DNA of 64,000 nt from Apoda limacodes. Taxonomy: Eukaryota > Arthropoda > Insecta > Lepidoptera > Limacodidae. The notes under the pieces are model-generated. The model worked only from the letters and a program-made list of their open reading frames with translations. It did not search any database and was not told the origin of the DNA. Shown piece after piece: positions 32,464 to 44,500 of this stretch. Made by a program: the position numbers and the translations under genes. The stretch is from the NCBI GenBank assembly GCA_946406115.1, contig OX291554.1, forward strand, positions 15,263,092-15,327,091, read 5' to 3'. How positions within the stretch are numbered: the stretch's first letter is position 1; the number at the start of each line of letters is the position of its first letter.

Positions 32464-32578
32464 TGTAGATAATGGCTGCATTAAAACTCTTTGCATAGAC
32501 ATATACCTACTACGAATTTTTTTTTTTTTATAATCTCTTCAGCTGAAATATATATTTCCCATCCTTTAAGTGTTAAAA
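32464..32578 (+). repeat. 5' LTR of BEL/Pao element (internally deleted)
   Basis: 115 bp against 205 bp for the 3' LTR. Both ends match, but about 90 bp of the middle (the part with the ATGAGAATATGACACTTG region in the 3' LTR) are replaced by a T-run. Confidence 0.75.
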
Positions 32579-32594
32579 TAGTAGCGACCGTTGG

Positions 32595-34767
32595 ATGAAT
32601 TAAAAGTGCGAACCTAGCATAATAGAGAAACTAAAGAAGGAACGTTCAACATGTCGTACTTTGTTCACGAGAGCTTTCATGTCTTTTGAGGACAGTTTCC
32701 GTAAAGATGACAAGGATGAGGAAAGTATAAACGAGACATTTAATTGGCTGAAGACTAAGGCGGAGGAATTGTTCCAGGTAGATGACAATTTTAAACAGTA
32801 CTTATATAGCATTGAAGATGAATCTGTTTTAAATAACGAAGTAGAAAAAATTGAAACGTATAAGTACAAATGGTTCAGTGCGAGGTCCAAGTTTGAAAAG
32901 TTGACTCATTTAAGGGTAATTCTTTACTTTCCAAGAACGTAAGATTTTTACGTAATAAAAATTTCTATTGATAGAATACCACATTTATATACAAAGATGA
33001 AAATCAGAAACTGTCGGAGGACACTAGGTTTTTCAGAAAATAAATTAATTAATTTCATACAAAATCAGCCATTACACAACAATAAATATCTACAAAAAAC
33101 AAAACGCATGAGAGGAGAAAATAACAAAAACATAATATGTTGCCAGTATTCAACAATCGAGTATTTACTCTGTAAAGTAATAATCGATAAAAAAAAATCT
33201 AAGTAAAATTTTAAGAACTACTTATTTAGATAGTCACGGCGACTCACTTTGGAACATAAAAACTTGCGCGTAAAGCCAAGCGGAGCACATGAAAATTAGC
33301 GCGCGAAGCCGAGCGGAGCGGGCCACGGCAGCGGCAGGCGAGCGCCAGAACCAACTTCTAGGTACTTATTTAGTGTAGTCACGGCTTTGGAACATAAAAA
33401 CTTGCGCGCGAAGCCAAGCGGAGCACATGAAAATTAGCGCGCGAAGCCGAGCAGAGCGTGCCGCGGTAGCGGCCGGCGAGCGCTAGAAACAATTTGTACT
33501 TATTTAGAATTGTTTGGCAGGAATAGCCCCCTATTATTATAGCAGGGTAGTCACCGGTTTATTGATCTGAGGGACATAGGTACAATTTGTTTCTGGCACT
33601 TCGCCGGTCTCTGCCGCGGTACGCTTCACTCGGCTCGTGCGGTGTTCACCATGAAACCTAATAGCTCGTCGCTTCGCTCCTCACCACCTAACTTGGCAAG
33701 GTTTGGATTCGCGGCCAGTTTTTTTATTTTTATTGAAGTATATGTATGCTTTTCTATCGATTAAAATTAGAGGAAAGTAAAATCGATTGAATCCTGTGTT
33801 TATTTTTTTCTTTAGACTGGCAAGTATTTTCGTGAAAAAAAAGTTTTGTATTTTTAAATGTTGGTGTGTAATGGCGGGTTTTGTATGAAATCAATTTAGT
33901 TTTTTTCGTGAAAATCTAGTGTTCTCCGAGAGTTTTTGAATTTTATCTGTGTATTTAAACGTGGTGTTCTATCAGTTAAAACCATGGTTACGTAAAAATC
34001 TCACGTTCTTGGAAAGTAAAGAATTACCCATTTAAGTAACAAGCATGATGAGGATGCGCAATCAATGAGCACAGTTTTGAAACCACACATCAATCAAAAC
34101 GTAAGTTTAAGTTGACAAAAATAGAACTTAAAAAGTACGATAGCAAAGTAAGAAACTGGTTAGCGTTTTGGGGGCAGTTCAAGAAAATAGACGAAGAGAA
34201 TTCTTTAGATGATGATGACAAATATCAATACCTACTGCAGGTTACAGTCGAAGGATCAGCCGCTCGTCAACTTGTAGAAAGTTTTCCACCATCCGGCCAT
34301 AACTATAGGAAAGCTATCGCCATGATAGTAGTTAGTTAGTACTCAATAAAGAGGGGGTAAGCCTAAGATCTCTGTATGACCAGTTGATAAGTCAACTTTA
34401 ATCATTAGAAACCTTAAACGTCACCAAAGAGAAATATGCTGCGATGTTATACCCAATGGTCGAGTCTACTCTCCCAGAAGACGTATTAAGAGCCTCGGAT
34501 AGAGGTCGGCGTTCAAGATTTGAAGAAGACGACAAGGAAGTGGATGAGTTGACTAATTTGTTAAATTTTGTAGCACGAGAAGTTAATAGTGAAGAACGCA
34601 TCAAAACGGCTAACTCTGGATTTCATAGAGACGATACTAGTGTTTCTTCGTCATCGGGTCCCACTGCTGCGTGCATTGTTGCTGGAAAATCAGATGTAAG
34701 AAAAGTAGTAAATTGGCTTTATGGCTTAGAAAAATACACTATTAACAAGATTGTCCACGGAGATTGA
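32595..34767 (+). pseudogene. gag: BEL/Pao gag, split by a MITE and broken
   Basis: An ATG at 32595 is followed by a stop two codons later. The frame then reads CEPSIIEKLKKERSTCRTLF and FMSFEDSFRKDD, typical of BEL/Pao gag N-termini, to 32906. The MITE (32915-34028) interrupts it. Gag resumes at 34029 with LSNKHDEDAQSM and continues LTKIELKKYDSKVRNWLAFW, SLDDDDKYQYLLQ and ESFPPSGHNYRKAI (the DUF1759-type core), to 34339. A deletion and stop follow, then a 107-codon frame 34444-34767 beginning MLYPMVESTLPEDVLRASD. Zinc-knuckle motifs are absent. Confidence 0.8.
32915..34028 (+). mobile_element. 1114-bp MITE inserted in BEL gag (right-arm copy)
   Basis: TIR starts GGTAATTCTTTACTTTCCAA. Imperfect complementarity of the two ends continues for about 200 bp (both sides have AATTTCATACAAAA / TTTTGTATGAAAT and CCATTACACA / TGTGTAATGG). 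An 8-bp duplication CATTTAAG flanks it (32907-32914, 34029-34036), and removing the element restores the gag frame. Eight-bp duplications are usual for hAT-, P- and Merlin-type elements; the family is not identified. Confidence 0.9.
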
Positions 34768-35258
34768 CGGCTTACAATATTCAAGAATGTGATTTGAGTA
34801 TCCATGTGTTCTGTGACGCTAGTAAAGATGCATACGGAACATGCATTTTTTTACGTAGTATTCAGCAGAATGGTATAGTTGTGTTGCGACTTGCAGCAGC
34901 TAAGGCCAGAGTCACACCACTAAGGAAAATCACGATACCAAGATCTGAATTATTGGCAGCACTTATAGGAGTTCGTTTATACAATTAATTTAAAGAAACT
35001 TTGAACTTTGAACACGAAGCTTACTTTTGAACCGATTCCATTGTGGCATTAACCTGGATCCAAAAGGAAGTTGAGTGGAGTGTATTTGTCAACAACAGAG
35101 TTGAAGAGATAAGGAGAAGCTCTAAAATAGATATTTGGAGACACATTCCAGGGTCTTTGAACCCAGCGGACATTTTGACTCGTGGTTGCAATGCAAAGGT
35201 TATAAGAGATTCTCGCTGGTGGGAAGGACCCGAATGGTTATTAAAACCGTCGAATTAA
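34764..35258 (+). pseudogene. pol: BEL/Pao pol: RNase H-like region
   Basis: Two frames, 34764-34988 and 35043-35258. The first has FCDASKDAYGTCIFLR and ITIPRSELLAALIGVRLY. The second has ALTWIQKE, VNNRVEEIRRSS, WRHIPGSLNPADILTRG and WWEGPEWLL. This is the typical RNase H-like order in BEL/Pao pol, separated here by a short broken stretch. No RT precedes it. Confidence 0.8.
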
Positions 35259-35285
35259 TGGCCTCGCTCAGAGTTTACGGTTCAC

Positions 35286-36203
35286 ATGGCAAGCGTTGAA
35301 AAGGAAATGAGAAAGACTCAAGTCTGTACTGTGGCAATTGAAGATAAAGTAACAACATTTGTAAATAGTTTGTGTTACTTTTCAAAATATAATAAAATAA
35401 TCAGGATGTTAGCGAAGATTATTAGGTTTTTGAACAGATGTAGAGATAGAATGTTTATAGGTAAAGAAGACGTGACTAATCAAGAATATATAGAAACTGA
35501 AAGGAGATTATTACGTATCATACAACAATCTGAAAAGAGGTCTTCTGAAGTTAAACAAAAACAGAAAAATTATTTGCATATTTTTACAGACGGTGACGGT
35601 ATTGAAAGGGTGAAAACGAGATTGACTTATATGGAAGATGAAAAATATTTCAAATGTCCTATATTCCTGTCAGGGAAATCTATAATAGTGGGACGTTTAG
35701 TTCAAGCTAAGCATATTCAGCTGGAACATGCTGGAAGTATTGATGTCATCGTTACGAGACCGTTATTGGATTACTGGTATACGGAAGTTAGTTAAAGCAG
35801 TAATTTCTAATTGTAAAACATGTAAACGATATAACAGCAAACCAGTTCAACCAACAGAAGCTTCTCTCCCGGTGGATGAATTTTAAGTTCTGGAGAGAAA
35901 TGCTGGGTGACCCTGTTTACCTGTGCCGTATATCGAGCTGTCTACTTGGAAATTTGTATGTCACTTTCAGCTGATTGTTTTATCATGGTCTTAAGAAGAT
36001 TTATTGCGAGACGAGGAAGGCCAGATATTATTAACTCAGACAATGGGACTAACTTTCTGGGAACATCAAATAAGATAAAAGGTTTTGATTGGGATAAAGT
36101 GGCACAGTTCTCAGCAGTCAGAGCCATAAAATGGAAATTAAATCCACCTAGTGCTCCGTGGTGGGGAGGCTGGTGGGAAAGATTGATAAGAATTGTTACG
36201 TAA
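35286..36203 (+). pseudogene. pol: BEL/Pao pol: integrase region
   Basis: 35286-35795 (169 codons) covers the linker and N-terminal zinc-binding part of integrase (SGKSIIVGRLVQAKHIQLEH). 35907-36203 covers the catalytic core, with TLFTCAVYRAVYLEI, RRGRPDIINSDNGTNFLG (second acidic residue) and PPSAPWWGGWWERLI. Stops and shifts separate the parts; the region between them holds CKTCKRY-like zinc-binding codons out of frame. Confidence 0.8.
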
Positions 36204-36270
36204 GATTTTGGGGCAATCTACTGTAAATTACGAAGAGTGAGAGACAATTCTTATAGATTGTGAGGAAATA

Positions 36271-36840
36271 ATGAACTCTAGACCCTTAACTTATATTGCA
36301 GATACGTCAGATAACTTAAAGCCGCTGACACCTGCTTACTTTTTACAAGGTATATCTAATTCTGAAACTCCAGATTTAGATAATATTGATCATAAGTCAT
36401 TAAACAAAAGAATGCTATTTCTAATAAAGTTGGGGAGTGATTTTAGATCGAGATTTAGAAGCGAATACTTGGCTTCATTAGTGAATAGAGGTCTATCAAA
36501 ACAGTTGAAACGGAAGACAAGAGGTATAGATGGCCATTAGGCGTCATTCAAGAGGTTTATTTAGGTAAAGACAACACTGCAAGAGTAGCGAAAGTGAAAT
36601 TGGCAGATAGCGTAAAAATTAGACCGTTTCAAAGGCCGTATCCACTTGAGGTCCAAAAGGGAGAATTGAATTTTGTGGCGACCACAGAGCCATTCGGTAT
36701 TTCCGAAGAACCAATAATAAAAGTCAGTCACAAAGCTAACTCGGGTTCAGATGTGCTTCGTACTCGTTCAGGACGAACTAATAAGGCACCTCCAACGTCT
36801 ACATTTATAGAATTGAATAAGAATTTCGTTTTATTTTAGC
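36271..36840 (+). pseudogene. pol: BEL/Pao pol: C-terminal DUF5641-like region
   Basis: MNSRPLTYIADTSDNLKPLT and PLTPAYFLQG at 36271 onward mark the end of integrase. PLGVIQEVYLGKDNTARVAK and VKIRPFQRPYPLE follow after a one-base frame shift near 36535, and a short tail runs to TAG at 36838. Immediately upstream of the 3' LTR. Confidence 0.75.
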
Positions 36841-36896
36841 ATTGTGCTATTAGAGTTAGTTCATTTTGATTATATTCATTTTTGTGCGCGGGAGTG

Positions 36897-37101
36897 TGTA
36901 GATAATGGCCGCATTAAAACTCTTTGCATAGACATATTATACCTACTACGAATTTATGTTTTTTACTTCATGTTCGATATGAGAATATGACACTTGTGAA
37001 AATCTGAATAAAAACCATTGTCAAGTAAAAACGATTACTTATTTACATATTTATAATCTCTTCAGCTAAAATATATATTTCCCATCCTTTAAGTGTTAAA
37101 A
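36897..37101 (+). repeat. 3' LTR of BEL/Pao element
   Basis: 205 bp, TGTAGATAATGGCC to GTGTTAAAA, followed by GTTCC. A purine-rich stretch (GCGCGGGAG) just before it is a plausible polypurine tract. Confidence 0.8.
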
Positions 37102-37106
37102 GTTCC

Positions 37107-38340
37107 AATGATAGGTCCCATAGGATTTTCAAGTACTCGTGGTTCCACTAATCTATTCTAAGATCTAAGGATTTGTAAATACTGTTGGTTCAACTATTGT
37201 TGTAAAGATACTTACCGTACATTGAATATATTAACTGTATATAGTGCCAGTGGAGCCCCGGACAAAAGCTAGTACAGAATAAATGTATAAAAACTAAGCA
37301 GCGATCCTGGTGGACGTAATTTAGGCTTTTTTGAAGTAATTATGTACAAGGAAGTTATTCCTAAAATGGAGTATTAAACAGCATTAAACGTTGTTGCGAA
37401 AAAAAAAAGTTATAACCGAATAAATTAACACACCCACGCACAACTAAACACTACTCCGTAAATCATGATATAAATAGAGATCGAATAAATAGAGGACTGT
37501 TGCTATTAATTTCTAAAATCATATTTTAAAAACGTGACGTGACTAAACTGCAATACAAAATTCGGAACACGCTTGCAAGACATGCTTTAAGTAACTTTGT
37601 AAAGTACTTTTCACCAAAAAAATTACTGAGTAAAGTATACGCAGTCATGTTTTGGGATCTGTCACTATATACTTTATTTTATTATGTTTTTCAGGAAGAC
37701 ACATTTACTAAATAGGTTAAAAATCTGATTTCTTGCATATACATACTCCCTGTTAATCTAGGTAATGTAATACCTGCGGGGAATCTTCTAGTAGTACATT
37801 TAAAATGTCAGGAGTAGAAAAAGTAGGGGAAACATTGTGGCGTATAAATAATATGAGAGTCATGGTTCATACCTAGAGTTCATGTGGAAAAACTTTATGC
37901 TGTTAATGTAACACCCAGGGCATCTTCTCGTTGTGCACATAAAATAAGAGTGTAGGTGAAGAAAGTAGGGTGAATATCGTAGAGTAAAAGCACTAAGAAA
38001 ATCACGGTGAAGATCAAGAGTTTTTGTAGGAAAACAAAATGCAGTAAACGTTAGGGGAATTGTCGTACCTAAAGTACTAATTACCAAAATTTAAGAAATT
38101 ATAAACTTTATTCTTTAGAAAAATTTAAAAATAAATAAAATAAATAAAAGCATTTATATTCAAAAAAGGTAAAGGTAAACCAAGAATCATTTTGCTTGGT
38201 CACCTCTGTTTCCAAGGTGTCAGACACAGATCAGATCGAAATAGTTTAGCTTCGTATTTTACCATTGAAATAGGAATTGGGATCTTGTCTTAAACAGTGA
38301 AAAGACATCTCATCTCACTCTCACGTGTGATGGTGACGTG
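37107..38340. other. Intergenic; upstream region of the myosin light chain gene
   Basis: No supported coding sequence. A diverged tandem duplication lies at about 37760-37970. Two copies of GGG(A/C)ATCTTCT ... GTA(G/C)ACAT ... GAAAAAGTAGGG / GAAGAAAGTAGGG are about 145 bp apart. Confidence 0.45.
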
Positions 38341-38371
38341 TATCTGAAGAAGCCACACCTTCAAAACGTTT

Positions 38372-38384
38372 CAGCTGAAAATAG
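38372..38384 (+). promoter_or_regulatory. E-box overlapping a MEF2-like site, candidate muscle enhancer/promoter element
   Basis: CAGCTG (38372-38377) is a canonical muscle E-box. The overlapping CTGAAAATAG (38375-38384) differs by one base from the MEF2 consensus CTAAAAATAG. It lies about 160 bp upstream of the start codon of a muscle gene. Inference from position and sequence only. Confidence 0.3.
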
Positions 38385-38542
38385 AACAGTCGCAGATTCC
38401 TGAGCTTATCTCAAATATCCAGACGGGTGCGCCATCTAAGCCAGTTAAAACAGTCCCGTGAAAAGTTATCGAGCCGAGCCCCACTTCTTGTCGGAACGTC
38501 TGCCAGTGAAGACCGGGAAGGAACCGATAACACCACACAAAA

Positions 38543-41500
38543 ATGGTGAGTTTGACGTCAGTGATTTTGTGGAAAGGAGTACAGTGTAAAATTGGACTAC
38601 GCGCTTTACCAGTGACGACACAACTTGTGATAATCCTCGTGAAAGATATCCGCAGACCGGACTTTGCGAGCGATTTAAGTTATTCGAGCTTTCGATTTCC
38701 ACTATAAGTGCTGTGCTTAGATAACAGTGATAGAACATGGTATTTCAACTTAACTTTTTATTGCACATAAACACTCGCCGTGTCCAGTACAATTGCACTA
38801 ACAGAACACACTTAACGACACCGAAGCTGTTAAAATATGGAAATAACGAAATGTTTTTGGTTATTTTCAGAGCGACCTCAGCAAAATCGACGTAGAAAGT
38901 AAGTTGAATTTCTTATTGTTTATTTTAAAACTATTTTCCTATTTATTTTTTTACATTTTACTTCTAATTTTATGCCTTTTAAAACGGACTGAAAAGATAT
39001 TTCATGAAAATAGTAAATGCAGTGAGATGGTTAATTTGTTCATTAGTTGCTACGGTAACAATGAGCTAAATAGTCATAAGCTGATATATCATATTTCTAA
39101 GTATAGCATAGTTTTTCATATATGGCGTGTATTGGTAAGAAACCGGCGGTAGCGCCAGTATCCACCACGCTGCGTCGGCGCAGCGATCCAAAATTAAACT
39201 CCTGCGTCACGTGGTTCGAGCAGCCGCCCGCCCAAACAGAGAAACACCGCTCAGATTTCACTTCTCGATTGTTTCGAATTTTTTGGCATGATGACAAGAA
39301 ATGCATCGATGAAATATATAGTATCCTTATCATTTCTATCATATAATATAAAGATAATATCCAGATGATAGATCTAGGTATTATTGTTCATACCTACTGT
39401 CAATATCAAGGTCAACATGTGGATAAATCAGCTGTTGATCAGAGTTGAAATCATGCCTTGTTTAGCAGTGGTGGCTTTGTTAAATTTTAAAGTGAAATAA
39501 TGAAATTTAAACATTATTTATTTTCATTGACAAATACTGTAATATTAAATAAATAGAGTTTGTTGTTTAGATTTTAAAAACTAGGAATTTAATTTAATTC
39601 AGTTGATAACTCTACTTTTCAGGAAATTACGTTCTAGGTACTTAATTTAAAAGGATGCAAAATATGTTTATAAATCTTTACTTTTTATAATTTAGAAAAT
39701 TTTATTTCTTAGGAATACAAAAATTAGTTTTTACAGATACACGTCTAGTCAGTGATCACCATGATGTTTTATAGTTAAAATTGAATTCAAATTGGGCCAG
39801 AGCCCAGAGCTGTATTGGTGTTATTTTAGGAACATGAATCACAGTTCGCAGTGAATATAACGTAACGTTTGGAGGAAAACGAATATTTTCGGAGAAGAAT
39901 GCGCGCCTACGCCTCGAAGTTACTACACACATCTAAATTTTCCAGATTTTCTGATGAAATCATATTCTCATATCAAGTTTGTTCTTTAAAGTATGCTTTT
40001 TTTCGGGTGATTCGGGATTCCGGGATGATTTTTCGGGTCGCAAACTCTTCCGGATATATTTTGTTAATGAAATACGTAGGTATATTTTAATATGGTAAAA
40101 CTACTTTTGAATTTCAATATTTAGACTTTATTTTTTGGCACTTATTGTCACTTATGCCATTATTATTTAATGTTCAACTTTTAAAACTTTAGGTAAGACC
40201 GTGGGTCCTTGATTATATTAAGGGGCCACTACTTAAGTTAACAAAAAAACATATTGCATTTATTTATAAAGTTTTATTTTTATTAGTTCTTGAATTATTA
40301 GAATCAGATTGTTTAATATCCTTAAAAATGGGTCGCTTCATTGAAATAAATCACAATGAAATATTAAAGCATATATATATTTTGGGGTAATAAGCCGATA
40401 CCAATACTTACCCAGTTGGTAAATTTACTAACAGGCTAATTATGCTTAAATATTTATGCTTAAATATTTATAATTAAACATACTATTTCTAGATACTCAA
40501 TTAAAACTATTAACTCATCAGAGTCGAGCCAAAACCATTAAAGCTAGAGACAAGAAATCTTAACATTTCGTTTGTGACGTTAGGGCTCACCTAAAAGGGA
40601 TTTTTCAAAATGCAACCCCTAAGGAGGTACAACAAGCGCTTGAAGTTTGTGTGAAAATTTCGTTAATCATAAAATTGCTAATTTGGCCTTTTAATTAAAA
40701 CTTAAAATCAATGTGTATTGCCGTTTTTGAAAATAATTCCCCAAGGGTTGAGCAGGATATGAAAATTTTGAAAATTTGTACAGGAGTCCGGTTATTATAG
40801 AAATCAAAACCTTAGTAATTAATATATATGACTTTCACTTCTTCTTAAATACCTTACTCCAAGGGGGAAAAATAGGTTGTACAGAGTCCTATTGCTTATT
40901 ACGATGTGATTTAAAGGGGGTGTAAAAGCTTTTATGGGTCGGGAAAGAGTAAAATCAAGCGTGTAACACCAAGGATAACCGTAACTAGTTAAACATAAAA
41001 TATAAACAATGTTAAGGAATTTTAGTATGCTTTAATATTTTTTGATGATTTTCATTTATTATTAGTTTATATTATTTCTATACATTTTTCGATTTCGTTA
41101 CATTTTACTCGATACATTTAATTGTCGAAAAAACCTTGTTTCGCACACATTTTTTGTTGAATATTTAAAACGAAATGCCATTTCGCGATTTTTTTAAAAC
41201 TGATTGATAGACAGTAACAATATCTTGAAATGCTCCGACCAGTTTTTTGATAACTGTCGTAGTTTTCTATAAAGAGAAGCAGTTTGCAAGAATTTAATTA
41301 ATTTTGTTACAGTTCTGTGTACACTTTTTGACGTGAAAAAAAATTATGTTCAAACCTTAATTAAGTGAATTAGCTAATATTATTATAATTTGCCTATTAA
41401 AACAGTTAGAAAAAATAATATTCTGACACTCTATTCTTGGCCTTTAATTGAAATTGTTTGGAAAACTAAGAGTGATATTCTCTTTATTTTTATTTCATAG

Positions 41501-44500
41501 AATATAAAGGGTGTAAGGAACATCGTGACGAAAACTGAAACCATAGGTTTAGTACATGATTCTGAACCCTATAGCGTTGGAATTTTACGTCGGTCTTTTC
41601 ATGATTTTTGTGTATTTTTTCGGCGTTTTTTTTACTGATGACTATTACCGTGTATTACAACCCCATTTTAACTAAAAAAGTAATGAAAAACAATAAGTTT
41701 ATTATTTTCACCTGAAACTGCAATGTAAATCAAATTTAAAATCAGTTATTAGGTACCCTTAAAATAAATTCTTGAGTAAGGTCAACGTACCTACACAACA
41801 GCACACAATAGGCACAAGCTCACACCGCGGTATAGATAAAGCAGTAAGCATCGATGTGCGGCTATACCTACATTCTGGTCGTTAGTAAACCGCGTTTGCA
41901 ATAAGTACATTGCGCTCTTTCCCACGATACGAAAATGTCAAAAACTATAATTTACCATTTCCGAGATAATCTTTTTTGTAATTTTTTTGTAAACTGAAAA
42001 TGCTACTTTTTGCCAAAGTTGTTGTCACCGTGTTTATTAATATGACCTAGTGAATTTGAAAATTTTATAGTTCTAAATAAATATTTGAATTATATACCGA
42101 CAGATAACCGAGAAAAACGAGATTCTCAACGTGCAGTCACGTGCTAGCGCCTATAGTACGCGGAACTGTGTCTCTTTGTATGCTTAGTAATAGTGCAATA
42201 TGTCTTTGTACACTGGTCGAAACGGCACACTTTTGCTAGAGTATGCCATAGACTTAAGTGACTTTTTCTCTCAGATATATATTTTGCGAGTCATTGCTAA
42301 TTAGCTTTTAAAGTTGTCAATTCTGACCCCCGGCTCCTATTTTGAAAAACAGAATCTGTTCGACAATATTTGCAAGTTTGGTCATACTTACGTACGTACG
42401 ACACGCACTTAGCAAGTTTTTGGTCATTAGGTGACCGTCAAAATTCAATGGCATCATATTTAATTTTTTTCCCAAATGTTTGTGTCAAATCATGCAAATA
42501 ATAATCAAACATAAAGTTGAGCATGAAAATAATGTTTTAAATTGAACTTTTAATTCTGATTTGATCATTAAAAAACACCGACAAAAAACCGACCAAGTTG
42601 TTGTGTCGTACACGCAATTAGTTAGGATTTCGTAGAATGAGAAATTGTTGCGGACATCTGAAAAACTTGATATTAATATAAATGAAAATATTTATTGATT
42701 AATTATTGTTATAGAGGCGTCATTCGCCTTCTCCATCTACGACTTCGAAGGAACGGGAAAGGTGGACGCTTACAACCTCGGCGATCTCTTGAGGGCCCTT
42801 AACTCAAACCCCACACTGGCCACGATAGAAAAACTGGGCGGCACCAAGAAGAAGGGCGAAAAAATGCTTACGGTACTATTAATTTTTTTTTACAGTTCAT
42901 CAGCAGGTAATGTCAAAATACATTGCTTTAAAAACTTTTGGACTAGGAAAAAATCCAATTTACAACTTTGCTAAAGCATAGCCGTGTTAAACCCTAAAAA
43001 AGGAGTTTTTGATAACAATGATGTGTAATTAACTATTAATTTATTTTATGTATTTTAATAAAAATCTCTGTGAGTTGAGATGTAGCTGCACTACTCACGT
43101 AGACTCCGTTACATATACGTCATCCTTGTTATTACTGTCACATAGCACAGCCTCTTAAGAGGGCGATATAGGCCAGAAAGCTAATTTCTGTAATACTAAC
43201 TTTGTGTATGTTAATGTACTTTAAATCATTACACAATTTCATATATTATACTATGAGATATATTCGTAAAATACTTCTTAAGTAATTTATGCCATAATGA
43301 CGCTTTGAAACTTAATTTTTTTTTGTATGGAATTTAATATGTTTACCGTATTGTAGTCACATTTTCTAATTTTTGGCTACAACTTAGAGTCAATGCACTA
43401 GATAACAAGCTATTCTAATTATTTAATCAACTTTCATTACAAGGAAATGCAATACACGCTTTGAAAATTTGCACAAGTGTTGAAACAATGGTCCCTGCCA
43501 GATTTTTTATTGCATTAAATACAATAAATCAAATCATTTAGTAAGGTAATGCATTAGGCAAAAGCAAGTTATATAACATATATTTTTTTCAAACCTTAAT
43601 GTCCTATAGTTAAGCCACAAAATTTGCACAAAAACGGCGTATTTACGCGATCTTGCCTATCGCGCAGTCTTAATGCGTACTTTCTTATTTATTGACTCTT
43701 TTCAACCGACTTTAAAAATCGGCCAAGTGCGAGTCGGACTCGCCTCCGTACCATTATCTACAAAAACGAGCAAAAAAATCACACAGTTGTATGGGACCCC
43801 ACTTAAATTTTTTTTTTTCTGTTTTTTAGTACTTGTTGTTATAGCGGCAACAGAAATAAATTTCAACTTTCTAACTATAACGGTTCATGAGATACAGCCT
43901 GGTGACAGACGGACGGACGGACAGACGGATGGACGGACGGACAGCGAAGCCTTAGTAATAGTGTTCCTAATTACCTTTCAGGTACGGAACCCTAAAAAGG
44001 AGGAGGTTCTCAATTTCGCATTCGCAAGTTCGCCTTTTTTGCATGTATGTTTGTTACCTCAGAACTTTCGATTGGGTGAACCGATTTTGATGATTCTTTT
44101 TATTTTGAAAGCTGGTGCTTCCCGTTTTACCTTTTTTTATAATATATTTTTTATAATTGCTGAAGTGTAGATGATTATTGAACTTAGTAACTCTCGTAAT
44201 TCTTCGAAAATGTGCATTGTAGTAAAAATATTTACGGAATCATGATCTCAAATTTTATACAGAATGGATAGCATTTCCATTCGTTTGATTGTTTGTTAAG
44301 GCATCAATCACGCAAAATCGTTATGTCAAATATTGATGAAATTGACTATTAAGACCTGGTACCCTGATTGAAAAATTACAGTATTCATCATGTGGCAATT
44401 TGAGAAAAATCTTATTAAGTAGCACGTGCATGTGAGGAAGATAAGGCACCACGGCGCTTTCTTAAATAATTTAAAATAAAGTGCCAAATCGTTTTTGATT

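Larger units (their letters stand above)
22013..34571. repeat. Giant inverted duplication (arms 22013-27967 and 28076-34571)
   Basis: The left arm is the reverse complement of the right arm over about 6 kb with only scattered base differences. The right arm is 541 bp longer, mostly because of one extra block at about 30603-31140. The loop is 27968-28075. The right arm ends inside a BEL/Pao gag frame that continues normally. The left arm is cut off at the matching point, so the left arm is the derived copy. Arm differences argue for a real structure, but an assembly foldback cannot be excluded from sequence alone. Confidence 0.9.
32464..37101 (+). mobile_element. BEL/Pao LTR retrotransposon, internally deleted, with 5-bp target duplication
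   Basis: 5' LTR 32464-32578 and 3' LTR 36897-37101 share TGTAGATAATGGC, GCATTAAAACTCTTTGCATA, ATAATCTCTTCAGCT and CCCATCCTTTAAGTGTTAAA. GTTCC flanks both ends (32459-32463, 37102-37106). A primer-site-like TAGCGACCGT follows the 5' LTR at 32582, matching the end of an Arg tRNA with one mismatch (weak). Order inside: gag, interrupted by a MITE; then a jump to the RNase H-like end of pol; integrase; DUF5641-like C-terminus. Zinc knuckles, protease and RT core are missing, and frames are broken, so it cannot act alone. Confidence 0.85.

Noticed and set aside
43673..44170. 165-codon plus-strand open frame in Mlc1 intron 3
   Set aside because: It runs across two adjoining dispersed repeats and encodes a tetranucleotide-like (RTDGQTDG) stretch. 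No protein similarity; incidental.
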